Shown: piece by piece, positions 8,033 through 19,478 of the stretch
How the letters are laid out: every line of letters begins with the position of its first letter
Numbering within the stretch: the first letter of the stretch is position 1
Assembly: GCA_940337035.1 (NCBI GenBank)
Contig: CALNHX010005837.1
Location: forward strand, 36,144 to 100,143
From: Agriotes lineatus
Lineage: Eukaryota > Arthropoda > Insecta > Coleoptera > Elateridae
Direction of reading: 5' to 3'
Length of the DNA: 64,000 nucleotides
Notes under the pieces: model-generated
Database searches by the model: none
What the model saw: the letters and a program-made list of their open reading frames with translations, nothing else
Told to the model about the DNA's origin: nothing
Position numbers and translations under genes: made by a program

Positions 8033-11000
8033 CTAATCTTTTACCTCTTTTTCTTCATCAACACTATCACTTTCATCATCACTACCATGCACAGATGCTG
8101 CAGGAGTTGTACCTCTACTAGACGTAGGACTAGGCGGCTCAGAAATCGGTCTAGGATACTTAATTTGACCAATGGCTTGTTCATGGTCCTGTTTCAATTC
8201 TGGAAACACTGCCTGCAGAGCTTTTTGTCGAGCCTGTCTGTAATACTAAAACAACAATAGAATGAAAAAGCTCTCAGCTTATGCAACTTACTACTCCTAA
8301 GTTTCTCCAATCTAACATATCGCTAAGTCTCTCTGTCCGATTTCGTTGTATAATACGTTGACGTCTGTTTAGCCTCGCAAAGTCATACATATATTGCGAC
8401 AGCTGCTGTATCGAATTTTCTAGTGATATGTATCTTCTATCCACAACGTAAATCCCATACGACATGGGATCTGCTATGTGTTCTTGCATGAAGCAACCAA
8501 ATCCTACAGGGAAACTATTTAAGAGAGAGTCTAATGGAGTCTATACCAAAATACCTGACAGATTGGTGGTAATACTTGGAATTCCCAATACAGTACACTC
8601 TGCTGGCGTATAACCCCAAGGTTCATAATAGCTAGGAAACACTCCCATATGGCACCCCCTTACAAATTCTTCGTAATCCAGCCCCCCAAACAATGGATTG
8701 GTAGGGTTTAGAAATTCTGGATGAAATACGATCTACGCCAAAATATGAACATACATACATCCCACATAATTAAAGAAATTTACCTTTACACGATCGTAAG
8801 TAGTGTTAAAAAGATTACACCTTCGAACCGAATTTAGAACAGAATCGTTCCAATCGTCCACGACGTTGTGAGTTGTAACAGGCGGCAACCCGTCTCGCTG
8901 AAGAGCATAAATACAACGTTTAAGTCTTACTAGGTCTTCCTTTTGTAACAGCTCCGAAGGATCAGGCATGCGACCGCTGAAAAATACAATTACTACGTAC
9001 CCAAACCATACAACACGCCTTCGTACCTCAAACAGATCTCGTACATTCTCTTCCCCATTTTCTGCTGGATGTCGTTAATACTATCTTTCAAGCTCTTGGT
9101 AACAGCGTGGCCTCTTAAAGATTCGACATTGAAATTATTCGTCTTGGCTGGGAATATCAGAAATGCTACTACAGTCACATCTGGGTGAGAACTCTAAAAT
9201 TTTTTATGAAGTACAGTGAGCAGCGACCAGTCCGAATCACATCGAATACCTTCAAGAAGTGGTTCAGCCTAGCGAGGGCTTCTATGAAGATGTCTGCTCC
9301 TTTATTGCCGAATTCGTAACGTCCAGCGATGAAGAAGTACAGCGTTTTATCCAGATCAAAGTCATAGTGACTACACAGTATATTATTGAGTCGTATATAT
9401 TACAATAAATGTGAATCATTACCAGCGTACATACATCAAACAAGTAGAGACACTCATGCCAAATGTTGAAACCTGTCTAGAGTGCCTGGGCAGTAACTCG
9501 GGGGGTATTTCTAAACTTGACTATCAGATGGCAGCACAAAGTTCTACCAATCAGAGCCCAGTTACTGGATCTGCTACCAATCATATGTGATCAGAGTCAG
9601 TGTATATAGGAGAGTACTGCCATGTCCGCCATGTTTATTCCTCTGACATATGCGTCACTTTGAGGTTTGTAACACAATTCCGTCAACGTGACGTTTGTTG
9701 ACAATCCAAAACTCTACTTAAAATTGGCAAGACTGTAAGTCTATGTCAAATTCGTTAGTAGGTTAGGTTGTGTGTCAGTTCTAACACAAACTGACGCAAA
9801 ACATAACCTGCTCGCCTTGAATTTGACATAGACCTACAGTCTTGCCAATTTCAAGTAAAATTTTAGTCATAACTCAATCAGTTATTGCTGATGGGAACAA
9901 AAATGGCGGCGATAGCGGCATTTTCACGGATCAAAGAATGGCGGTACTCTCCTATATACACTGGCTCTGTATGTGATAAAGTCGTGGCACCATTAGTTAC
10001 TACTATGGGAAAGTGCCATTCAGGCTTATTCAAATCAGTATTTTGACATCAAAGGAACCGACAGTGAGTGTCTCTACTTGTTTGACTTATGTAAGCTGTC
10101 ATTACCCATAAAAATGTCCTCGCACAAAGTCGTGGATTTTCTCTTTGGAGAGTGCGTGCAAATTTTGAAATTCGTGAAGGGCCGAGAACTTCTTAACATT
10201 TAAACCGTTTGGTGTTATGACATCTGGTTTCCTTTTCAATAAGTGCTCTGCTTCGTAACCTAATGGAACAAATTGATGTGAGAAATTATTGGCTTCTATA
10301 TATGGTATTGCCTGCGTAAAAATGTAAAAACTTAGGGTGGCACTGAGAGTCTATGTCAAATTCGGTTTGCAGGTTAGGTTTTGTTTGTTATTTGACACGG
10401 ACTGACGTAAACATAACCTTCTAGCTGCAAATTTGACATAGAGTGACAGTGCCACCAACAATACACTTTAGTACTGCCAAATGCGTAACACAAATCCCCC
10501 TGCATCCCTCTTTTCCCTTAACTTTTCTCTCGTTGCGTCAACAATATAATAAGAGTATATGTAAATGTAAAAAGTAGGAACGGACATGATAAATATTGTG
10601 CTTTTCCATTTCTTAATAATAAAATGACAATTCAAGCATGAAGGTTTGATATATCTTACGTGAATTCCTTCGGAAAAAAGGCGTTAGTATCATTATAGAG
10701 ATTACACGTTTACATATTCAAAACTACGGCCAATCTGTCAAATGTGCTCAGCTGATTATACAATACCATTGCACATATACCGTACCCATGTCCCCCAAAC
10801 TGAGTTACAAAAAGGTATGATTGCCAAAAAATGAATGAATGACGCAATACTGACGTTTCTGTATGAGTTAGAGAGAGAGAGCAAGCAAGTAGCGCAGCGC
10901 ACGTGCCCTTTGGCTTCTAGATTCTACCGCCATACTAAAAGAAGGTAACGTAGGTGATCATTTGTTCCTCTACGGCATAGACCCTTGGCCTCCACCGGGC

Positions 11001-14000
11001 AACGTCCGAATTTATTGTTGGCAAGCTTCGATTGACGCCTTGGAGAGGATAATTAATTGGGAAACCCTTTTGCGCTAATTGCTTTCAATGAAGTTTTACG
11101 TGTACTGTACCGCACCCTTGCCTGTTGATTACATTCTTCGTTCTACCCTCTGGGGATTTAACATCGTCTCGACCCGCTAGACAGATCGCATTTTAGGTCG
11201 TTAACTGAGTTACAAAAAGGTATGATTGCCAAAAAATGAATGAATGACGCAATACTGACGTTTCTGTATCAGTTAGAGAGAGAGAGAGAGCGCAAGCAAG
11301 TAGCGCAGCGCACGTGTCCCCTTTGGCTTCAAGATTCTACCGCCAGACTTGAAGAAGGCAGCACAGGTGATCATTTGTTCTTCTACGGCATAGACCCTTG
11401 GCCTCCGCCAGGCAACGTCCAAATTTATTGAAACTGTGTGTGGGTGTCATTGGTCAAGTTTTTAGTCATTTACGAAACGTGTGGTGTATTTATTAGCCAA
11501 GGAATTCTCGTACCGCGGAGTTGGCAAGCTTCGATTGACGCCTCGGGCGGATAAGTAATTGGGAACCCCTTTTGCGCTAATTGCTGTCTATGATGTTACG
11601 TGTACTGTACCGCACCCTTGCATGTTGATTACATTCTTCGTTCTACCCTCTGGGGATTTAACATCGTCTCGACCCGCTAGACAGATCGCACTTTAGGCCG
11701 TTTCTCACAGTTCTTCAAGCATTTTGGTGCAGTCGCTTGGGCACAACCTGCAGCTTCGTTGGACATCATCATTATAGCTAGCTGAACCCCTACAAGGTAC
11801 TATGCCTTTTGTAACAATTTTAAGGCGCACAATGTGCAGTGAAGTGATTTTTGAGGTGTTACAATTTTACGCAGCGTTGTTGATAATTGGGTAAGACTGC
11901 CAACAGTCCCGCAATAGTAGTACTGGTCCCACATTCAAATAATGCATTGAAATCGTCCCGTAAAATGTCACACGCGTCCCGCTATTCCCGCATTCCTTAG
12001 TATATATATTCTTATATTGATAATATATTGCTGCAAAAATGGTGATGTTTTATTTCGCGTTTGACATAAAACGCATTCGTATGATTTGAATCTGCCCATC
12101 GAATGGCAGCTGTAGTTCATGTAATCCTTCTCTCGTACGTGTATCGCATTTAAGATGAAGACACCCCTGTATTTATTTTTAAAAGTGGATATTTCAATTT
12201 CGGTACAGAGGTAGAACTTCATGAGCTGCATTTCTTAAGGCACGCAATTCAACTGTCAGGTGTAAACCAGCTTACTGTGATTTCGCGAAAATGGCAATTT
12301 ACGATATTTTGCAATGCGTTAGATATCCAAAAAAGGTACTAGAAAAAGTTATCCAGAATCTAATTTTAACCACATATAACGAGTTTCAATGCAAAATTCG
12401 CATTTTAATTTTTAGTAATTTTGGGCGAAGAACGAATTTATTATTACTAAATATTCTAATTTGTATTTTTTTCTTAAACTAAAAGAGCAGATAGAAAAAT
12501 TCGTACTTCATAGCTCAGTCGTCGTACAATATAAAAAGTTACAGTTTAGCTTTACTCTAGCGTGTTTAAATAAAGAAGCTCCGGTGAACAAATCAGGCCC
12601 GTTACACCATGTCCCGCATTAATACCCTCAATAGTTATGTTACCGCTATATGTGCAGTGGGCTATTTTTGTATTATTCTACGCAGTAGTGGCATTCAAAT
12701 CAGATTGATTTGTGCGCTAGCCTGGCTAATCAAACCTCTGCCAGTACTATGTATGTAGCTTCTTTCAGCTGTTTAGCTACTATTTATTTATTTAGTACTC
12801 AGCCAACAGCCGTTAGGCGTCGTTGTACATTTTATAGGGACTTCCAACCCCACTAACAACTGTCATGATGTTATTATGACATCCGGGACCAACTATTTGC
12901 GTGGCAGCCGTACCACGAGGCGCCGAGAGATGCAGCCGTGGAACTTCCATCCAAGTTCTGACCAGAAAGAGCGTTGCTTAACTCTATTGATCGAAGGTAG
13001 ACGCTTGTTCAAGCTACACCACCCGGGACCTTAGTTGATATCTTATCCCATTGCATGCGGTGATCTTCAGTCCAGACGTGTGACCTTGGATTTTTCGATG
13101 TTACAGAGGAGTTTAAGGTGGTTGCTCCTCTAAGGCCATTTTTGAATTAATTTCGGGTCCGTACCGATTTGAAGATGTTATTTGGATTGTTATATTAAAC
13201 AGTGGCGTGTTATGAGTTGTTTAGCGGATGTTTTTCCACTGTCTGACTGTTTTTCACATGTTTCAGAAGTTCTTAAATTACTCCCGTCACTAGGCGTGCT
13301 TTCATAAGTTTTTTCTACGTTCAGTAGTGCCTACCCCGGGATTTGAACCCGGGTCCACTGATCACTTGTGGTTACGAGTCTTATCACTCTGAGCCAGCAG
13401 CGCGAGTGGTTACGAGTCTTATCACTCTGAACCAGCAGCGCAACCATATATTTTGATATTGAACCTATATATAGTTACCGCTATCTGCGCAGTAGCTTAT
13501 GCATTCAAATCGGATTGATTTGTGCGCTAGCTTGACTAATCAAACCTCTGCCAGTACTACGCATGTGGCTTCGTTCAGCTGTTTAGCTACTATTGATATC
13601 TTATCCCATTGCATGCGGTGGTCTTCAGTCAAGAAGTGTGACCTTGGATTTGTTGTTACAGAGGAGTTTAAGGTGGTTGCTCCTCTAAGGCCATTTTTGA
13701 ATTGGTTTCGGGTCGTTACCGATTTGAAGATGTTATTCACAGCGGCCTGCTATGAGTTATGTAGCGGATTTTTTCGACTGTTTGAGTGTTTTTCACACAA
13801 CATTTCGGGAGTTCTTGATCTACTCCCGTCATCAGGGGTGCTTTTGTACGTTTTTTCTACGTACAGTAGTGCCTACCCAGGATTTGAACCCACATCCACT
13901 GATCACTTGTGGTTATGAGTCTGTTACTCTTACCACTAAGCCACCAGCGCATAGAAAAAATGTATGAAAACACGCCTGATGACACTGCTAATCGGTGAAG

Positions 14001-17000
14001 AAAACCACACTGTATTTTTCTATTAATCTTTAAACACTTTAACAATTACTGCTATAAAGCAGTTTAACGATTTATGTCGGTATTTTACATCTCTATCTAA
14101 CGGGCAGTATTAGTACGTAGTGCACTTTCTTTGTTCGTGTTTCAATCTTAAAAGTGCGATCTTCTATTTCATTGGTCGCGAAGCGTTGCCAAAGAGATAA
14201 AATATGAGCGGAGCGAATATAAATCTCTTGTTATATTTATTATTATTATACACTCACTTATTATAAAATAATCTTCTACGTATTTTCACGGCGGTTTCAA
14301 CAACTAAACTGTCATACGAAAAAACTTCTCTCAGGTTCGGTTGGGCTGGAAGGAGGAATAAAAGAAATAAAAACACCGGTTGACATTGGGGTGAGTCCCG
14401 TTAGTGGTTTTTCTCTCCCTACCAGTTCCTTTCGTCTGAGCTGGCCCTTTTCAAAAGTTCTTCAATGACTATAAAAACCACTGTAAACTTTCTGCACTTG
14501 GTTATACGACAATTAAGGTGTTGGTGGAGGAAACGATGTTACTCAACTTTCACCCAAAACAGCATTTTTTTCATCTTTTTGTTTTTGTCAGTTTTGATGA
14601 GACTATCTGAGCTACAAGGACCAGCCTTCGATAAAATTAAAGCTTATTAAATTCCCTGCAACTTTCATGCTCTTGACTTTTCTGTAGGACGTGTATCCAA
14701 CTCGAAACATGAAGAAAACTTAAAATTTTCACTTTTTGGAAAAAAAAGGTCAATCTTTGAAAAGCCGTATCTCGGTAACTATATAACTTACAAAAATGAC
14801 TTTGATCTCATTTTGTAGCAAATTTAATTTACTTTAAAAAAGCTATGATTTTTTTCCAACAAACGCATAGGTTAGAAGATATTATTAAAAAATCGAAGAA
14901 AGTCCAAAAAATCGCTGTTTTTCGACAGCCATTCAGCGAGCACAGGTTTCTGAGGGTTGCAAATCTGGATTTGTAGTCCCAGTAATAGTCCAAAACACCT
15001 CCAAAAATTATTAATGCTCCATTTAATGTTAGTTCACGCATTTTTTGTGCAACATTTGACTGAGCTAAAAGTTTGACGTCAAAAAATAAGGACCGTATTT
15101 AAAAAAAAAAAGAAAGTTGATGGTTGCTCGGAGACGAAACGTCGAATAAAATAAATTGATAATGTAATCTTACAGTCCATTAAAAGTTTTGTTAGTTCTA
15201 ACTTTAATATTAAATCCGGAAAAAAATTGGAAAAACCAAAAATTCGATTTTTTAAGACAATTGAAAAACTAATCATACAAAGGATTTTTAGGTGTCACTT
15301 TGTTAGTCCTTTAATTACACAACTGTATTTCTTACTATTAACAAGATCCCCAGACTGACCCTCCTTATATTGAACACACTGTATATGAAGACATCTCTAT
15401 GCACTTAAAAACAAGCAAACGATTCTATTCGAGAACAATTTTGAAATGCAACATGCAGGTATCAATTGTTAAAAACAATTGACAGTCTAATCAATGAAAA
15501 ACACAAGCACAATGACAGATCACGTCTCTCATTACTTTGATAGCAACAATCATAGGAATAATGTAAAATTACCTGTAATATCGGACACTGTTGTAAAAAC
15601 ATGGCTCAAATGTGATGCCGCCCTTTCCATGCAGTACCTGTGATATATTTGTCGTTTCCCGGCTTCTTCATCAACGCTGAACTAAAGAAAAAAGTAAGTA
15701 GTATACAGGACGAGTTATACCTTATTAATACAACTAATTGCTGCCTACAGAAATATCGTAATAGGTGTTTAATAAACAAGCATCAAGAGTGCTGTGAATG
15801 ATTTTTTAGTTTTTAAATGAGCTGTGAAATAGTTTTTTGTCCAGTCAAATTTCTGCGGAATTGTAACTTGTTTGTGTAAGAGCAGAGAGCGTCTAATGCA
15901 GTACTGGTTATTTTACAGATATTAGGTAATTACAATTTACAATTACATAGTAATGATTACAGAATTGTGGTTATGTTTCCATGTGTACAAACCTTGTGCC
16001 TTTTGTAACCATGTAAAATTAGAAAAGCCTTTACAACAGACAGCTGAGGCACTCTAGACCCCTTATTTTGTTGAACCGGAGCCTGAATTATTAGAATTTC
16101 AACAGAACGTTTTCTGTCGTATTAGCTGCGGAAAATCCGTTTGTGGCATAAAATGATACAGGCAAGATTTCCCTGTAAATATCTAACAGCATTACGCTTA
16201 CACAGCTTCCCACAACAAGATAATTGTAAATAAACATTAGCAATATGATTTTACCCTAATTTAAACATTATCAATGCGTCAAAGATATTACACAACGGAA
16301 ATGACCCGAAATTGATGATTCACATCAAATTTATAGACAAATATGCAGCAACTAATAATATTCATTTTTTCGCAATATAATACTGAGGAATTTTCAGCTT
16401 TTTTCAACTTTTATTCGTATAAATAGGATCATAGTGCATTCATAAAGATATTTTTAAACTCGACTAATTTATACAAGTTTGCTCGTAAGAGAAAGAGAAC
16501 CGCCCCTTACCCCCCCCTTGTAACGCCAAAGCTGGTTAAAGTAGGTTATTCACCATAACCTGGGACAATGAACTTTACCTAAGGATACTTCAGAGATCTT
16601 CAGGAAATGAAAATATTAAAATCAGATTTCAACCAATTAGATTCTTAAATATTTCTCTGAAGGCAAAAACAAATTCTACTTTAATTGATTTGAGAAATAC
16701 CGAAATATTTGTTTATTTAAAGCAACAGGAACTACCTTATCTAAATTGTTGTAAAAATCTGTGCTTCCAGCGCACAGATATCTGCCTAGTAGCGTTGCAT
16801 GAGTCGTAAAGATCAGTGCCACCTTCACGTGGCGCGTTCGCAACACTATGAGGCCAATACCGGCTTGCCATTCGTGAAAATGAGCGGCAATTTTGGTAGC
16901 GGTTCCATCACCTGCAGAATCGGACAGCTTTTGAAACTGTAACAAAATTAACTTAGAATGAGCAAATTTAAGTTGGGATAACTAATTTACCTCCCCAATA

Positions 17001-17605
17001 AATTCAGCTACCATATACCCCAAAATAATTGCGTCGTTTGCCTCAATATCTAGGTGGGGGACACCTATATTGGTTGTAGTCCACAATTCATTTTTATATT
17101 CATCCAATTTCCACGCAGCCGAACCTATATCCATTAAAATGATTTGGGGATTACCATCCACCAACCACCGACCCGTATGAACCTAGTGGATTAGCCATTA
17201 TTAAAGTTGTCAATTTTAAATTTACATGTTTACCTTAAAGCCTTTGTTTCGTAGAACTTGAACTGCATCGTTCAGAGATTGCGAACCCAGAGGCCCTTCC
17301 TCTATCTCAGTCCTGGCACACTGCTCTTTGTAAGGCCCTATCAAGCAATATTGGTCTCCCATTTCCTCAGTCGATACATAGGCCTTGGAACGTATCACCG
17401 TATAAATGCCTCCCACTGCGGACAATTTTTAAAAATTATTAAGCACGCGACTCGAGTCACCTTTACCTTTATTCGCAGCCTCCCAGGCTATTTCGAACGT
17501 CCATCTGTTCTCCTCCTGGGCGAGAAACCCCCTATCCATGAAATTGAGCAAGTTGCTGTAGGACTCGGCCCTGTAGAACCTCCGTGATGCTCGTTCTCGA
17601 GACAT
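8033..17605 (-). CDS. GlyS: Glycogen [starch] synthase, complete, 12 coding exons
   Basis: This enzyme transfers glucose from UDP-glucose to growing glycogen in the cytosol (GT3 family). Exons, high to low: 17605-17467, 17415-17234, 17182-16991, 16936-16736, 15681-15573, 10259-10106, 9370-9250, 9193-9027, 8976-8784, 8732-8555, 8503-8292, 8245-8033. All junctions are GT-AG and phases match, giving 2061 bp and 686 residues, close to known animal enzymes. Visible motifs are WEAANKVGGIYTVIRSKA near residue 40, YYEPWGYTPAEC with the expected catalytic pair at about E523/E531, and the glucose-6-phosphate-sensing arginine cluster NRRQRIIQRNRTERL at about 591-605. The acidic tail has YPRPIS and PPSP (S651, S655) resembling the C-terminal phosphorylation sites. 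The start is ATG at 17605; the frame stays open upstream only to a GTG at 17614. Most introns are 46-56 nt; introns 4-6 are enlarged (1054, 5313 and 735 nt). Only protein or RNA alignment could shift a junction. Confidence 0.96.
9592..9969. mobile_element. hAT-like MITE nested inside the 9423-10098 transposon
   Basis: Terminal inverted repeats of about 32 bp begin CAGAGTCAGTGTATATAGG (left) and CAGAGCCAGTGTATATAGG (right, reverse complement). They are flanked by the exact 8-bp duplication TATGTGAT at 9584-9591 and 9970-9977. An 8-bp duplication with CAGAG ends is the hAT superfamily hallmark. The interior contains a further long palindrome (9721-9851). No coding capacity is seen. Confidence 0.9.
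9721..9851. repeat. Palindromic repeat inside the hAT-like MITE, related to 10336-10456
   Basis: The arms AAATTGGCAAGACTGTA and its near-complement enclose AGTCTATGTCAAATTC and AGGTTAGGTT segments. The same core order recurs at 10336-10456. Either a small foldback element landed inside the MITE, or the two share an ancestral interior; the flanks do not decide. Confidence 0.7.
10336..10456. mobile_element. Small palindromic MITE in glycogen synthase intron 5
   Basis: The ends are GGTGGCACTG and CAGTGCCACC. The arms continue through AGTCTATGTCAAATTCG and its counterpart ATTTGACATAGAGTGACAG, with the AGGTTAGGTT / AACATAACCT pair near the centre. It is 121 bp, has no reading frame, and shares its core with 9721-9851. 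No clear target-site duplication is seen. Confidence 0.75.
10799..11710. repeat. Two-copy tandem duplication, about 410-500 bp per unit, in intron 5
   Basis: Copy A (10799-11203) and copy B (11204-11710) both run from CTGAGTTACAAAAAGGTATG to GACAGATCGCA(T/C)TTTAGG and are highly similar. Copy B carries about 87 extra bases between AATTTATTG and TTGGCAAGCTTCG, a segment absent from A. Both have a GA-rich microsatellite of different length. The block has no recognisable coding content and could be a decayed retroelement end or a local satellite seed. Confidence 0.8.
12690..13441 (-). mobile_element. tRNA-derived SINE, copy 1, with a duplicated head
   Basis: Read on the minus strand, the 5' end is tRNA-like and contains the pol III B box GGTTCAAATCC. 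The first 38 nt of the head occur twice (13441-13404 and again from 13403), so the insertion carries a partial head duplication. The body matches copy 2 (13490-13950) closely, through shared segments such as CCATTGCATGCGGTG, and is interrupted by a 5S-derived SINE at 12784-13034. Confidence 0.8.
12784..13034 (-). mobile_element. 5S-rRNA-derived SINE (SINE3-like) nested in tRNA-SINE copy 1
   Basis: Copy 2 reads continuously across CTACTAT/TTGATATC, whereas copy 1 has about 251 extra bases here. On the minus strand this insert contains GTTAAGCAACGC followed by TCTGGTCAGAACTTGGATGG. That is the order and spacing of the 5S rRNA internal promoter (GTTAAGCA ... GTTAGTACTTGGATGG). It ends in an AAATAAATAAATA-type tail, as expected of a retroposed SINE. 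The 5S origin is inferred from recalled 5S sequence, not from a search. Confidence 0.75.
13490..13950 (-). mobile_element. tRNA-derived SINE, copy 2
   Basis: The minus-strand head at 13950-13871 reads as a tRNA-like domain. It has an A-box-like TGGCTTAGTGGTAAGAG, an anticodon-arm segment ACTCATAACC, and the B box GGTTCAAATCC followed by an acceptor-like GTAGGC. The body of about 380 bp is shared with copy 1. It is not a functional tRNA gene because the acceptor ends do not pair properly. Confidence 0.82.
14050..15572. other. Intron 5 remainder without recognisable genes
   Basis: This is AT-rich intronic sequence. Its end near 15350-15390 (GACCCTCC ... ACACACTGTATA) resembles common insect repeat termini, so part of it is probably an old element. 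No conserved coding segment was recognised on either strand. Confidence 0.4.
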
Positions 17606-17614
17606 TTTCAACAC

Positions 17615-19478
17615 TTAGCCCTTGAGATCGTTCGTTATAATGATATAAACACGGGAATTAAAAAGCTAATCTGCTGCTCGCACAAACAACTTTATCTTTG
17701 GGAGCAGATTAGATCATTACAAGAATTCTTTAAAAAAAGCCCGTTACATAAAGTTTACGTCCGCGATGCACAAACCCACATATGCCTAATTACTCGTCAC
17801 AAAACACGAAGTGGGGCACCGTGCCAAAATTGCAAGGCCAAGTGTTGGGGCTTCCAAAACAATAACCTAAAAGAAATTATTTTTTAGTTATAGCTACGCA
17901 GTTTTAAGTCATTCATCAAGTTAATTTAGTGTGGCAAAACATACTTCGTGGTAGCAGCTCGTACGCCGGTTTTGAAAACTGTACTGGGTCACTGAATCAA
18001 TCAACGCAATTACGTAAACGTTAGGCAACACTCTCGTTTCCAGTTTTTTCTGCGTGCTGTAGAAAAAGACAAAACAAAAAGGGCAGAGGGCATATATTAC
18101 TACTACAAGTTGCTCATTGAAGAAGGTGACCTTTGAGAAGATGATAACGTATTAACATCCACGCACGTGCTGCAGTTTATCGCGGATAGAACCACACGGT
18201 GCGTGGTTACTGTTCCTCAAGTACGCATTTTTACGTAATTTTTGGGACTACTTGAAATACGCACAAAAGTTCGCATTCGCAACGATCTACAGCTTTAAAT
18301 ATAAAGCCTTCGCGTAGGTTATTCGCCCTGGTCAATTTTAAAATGTGCGCCAAGGGATAGTTGGCGAACTTGGTGCAGATGGCGCTGTCACGTTTTTAAA
18401 ATTCTATTGACCTTATGCGAATAGTGATTCTAAATTTAGAACGATATCAAACAAGTTTAAATTTAATATCTGCGTTGACAATTCGTAATCTAGCTCGAGC
18501 CACGCAAATGTAAATGCTATTTTTACATGTATATTTCCGTATTGAAATAAAAAAAGCATTTTGCTCTATAAATATGCTGATTTTTGCAGGTCAACGATAA
18601 TAACGCCCGAAATGATTAGCTTAGGTGATCTCCAGGTCGTTTTGATATTTACAAACATGTAAAGCAGATATTTATATTTCTCTTTTCCCTATGTAAACTA
18701 AGGCGTATAATTTAGGTATATATTTTGGAATTTCCTATTCGAATTTTTTAGATATTGTAATGGTTGCATATACGATGAATAGAAGTATTAAAAAGGGATA
18801 TCATAATTATTAATATGTATTTGGTAAAACAATGGAATAGAATTTTGAATTCAGTTGAACAATGAAAAATAAGAAACAGAAGGGTTCTAACATGATTGAA
18901 ATGTTACCTGAATTAGAGTGGAAGATTAAAATCAAATACTTATTTGAGAAATGTTATTCAATATAGCGGGTGTTAAACTAAATGTGATAATAGATTATAT
19001 CGAGTGTTAAACTTTAAAAATATGCAAAAATAATAGCACTAGGAAGATATTAATAAATAAGTACACAAATAAATTTTGATAGAAAACATGTAAAAAGGGT
19101 GAAATTTTAAAATACCTGAACTCTTTCGTTATATGATCTATTTGGTCTATGGTATAATTAATATAAAATTCGGTGTTTTCATTAGGAATAAATCAATGAG
19201 ATTTCTTTGTAATCATATAGTAAAATATAAACAATTAAGTCTGAACTCATTGCAAAGCAACAATTCTGTTTATTTTTTAAATAATATGAAATTGAAAGTA
19301 AGTTAAAATCGATATATTCAAATAGAAGCACCCTGATTGGTAGTGAGAATCGTGACGTCAGAACTCATATCGATGACAGTTCGTTTACATTTGCAGCGTG
19401 GTTATTGTGATATAGTTGGACTTGTATTTTCGATTTCAGCGAGAATTATTGTCTTTATTTGTGTTTTGCAATCATAAA
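17615..19478. other. Intergenic region between divergent glycogen synthase and SWIM/YqaJ genes
   Basis: It must contain the glycogen synthase 5' UTR and promoter on the minus strand and the leader of the 19479 gene on the plus strand. No clear TATA box could be assigned. The 18570-18665 stretch shares GCTGATTTTTG...AGGTCA and AAGGTCGTTTTG-type segments with 35780-35915, so it is a dispersed repeat fragment. Confidence 0.4.

Larger units (their letters stand above)
9423..10098. mobile_element. Non-autonomous DNA transposon with 7-bp TSD, filling glycogen synthase intron 6
   Basis: The two ends form terminal inverted repeats of about 35 bp: CAGCGTACATACATCAAAC on the left and CAGCTTACATAAGTCAAAC (reverse complement) on the right, each followed by AGTAGAGACACTC. 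Exact 7-bp flanking duplications TCATTAC lie at 9416-9422 and 10099-10105. On the minus strand the right-hand duplication is GTAATGA, which is precisely the first seven bases of intron 6. The element shares ends and subterminal sequence with the one at 4780-5093 and is itself interrupted by a second element at 9592-9969. No transposase is encoded. Confidence 0.93.

Noticed and set aside
13871..13950. Functional tRNA gene
   Set aside because: The acceptor ends do not pair and it is joined to a repeated body; it is a SINE head.
17606..17614. Upstream extension of glycogen synthase by three residues
   Set aside because: The extension would begin at GTG, which is not a normal eukaryotic start; the ATG at 17605 gives the expected N-terminus.
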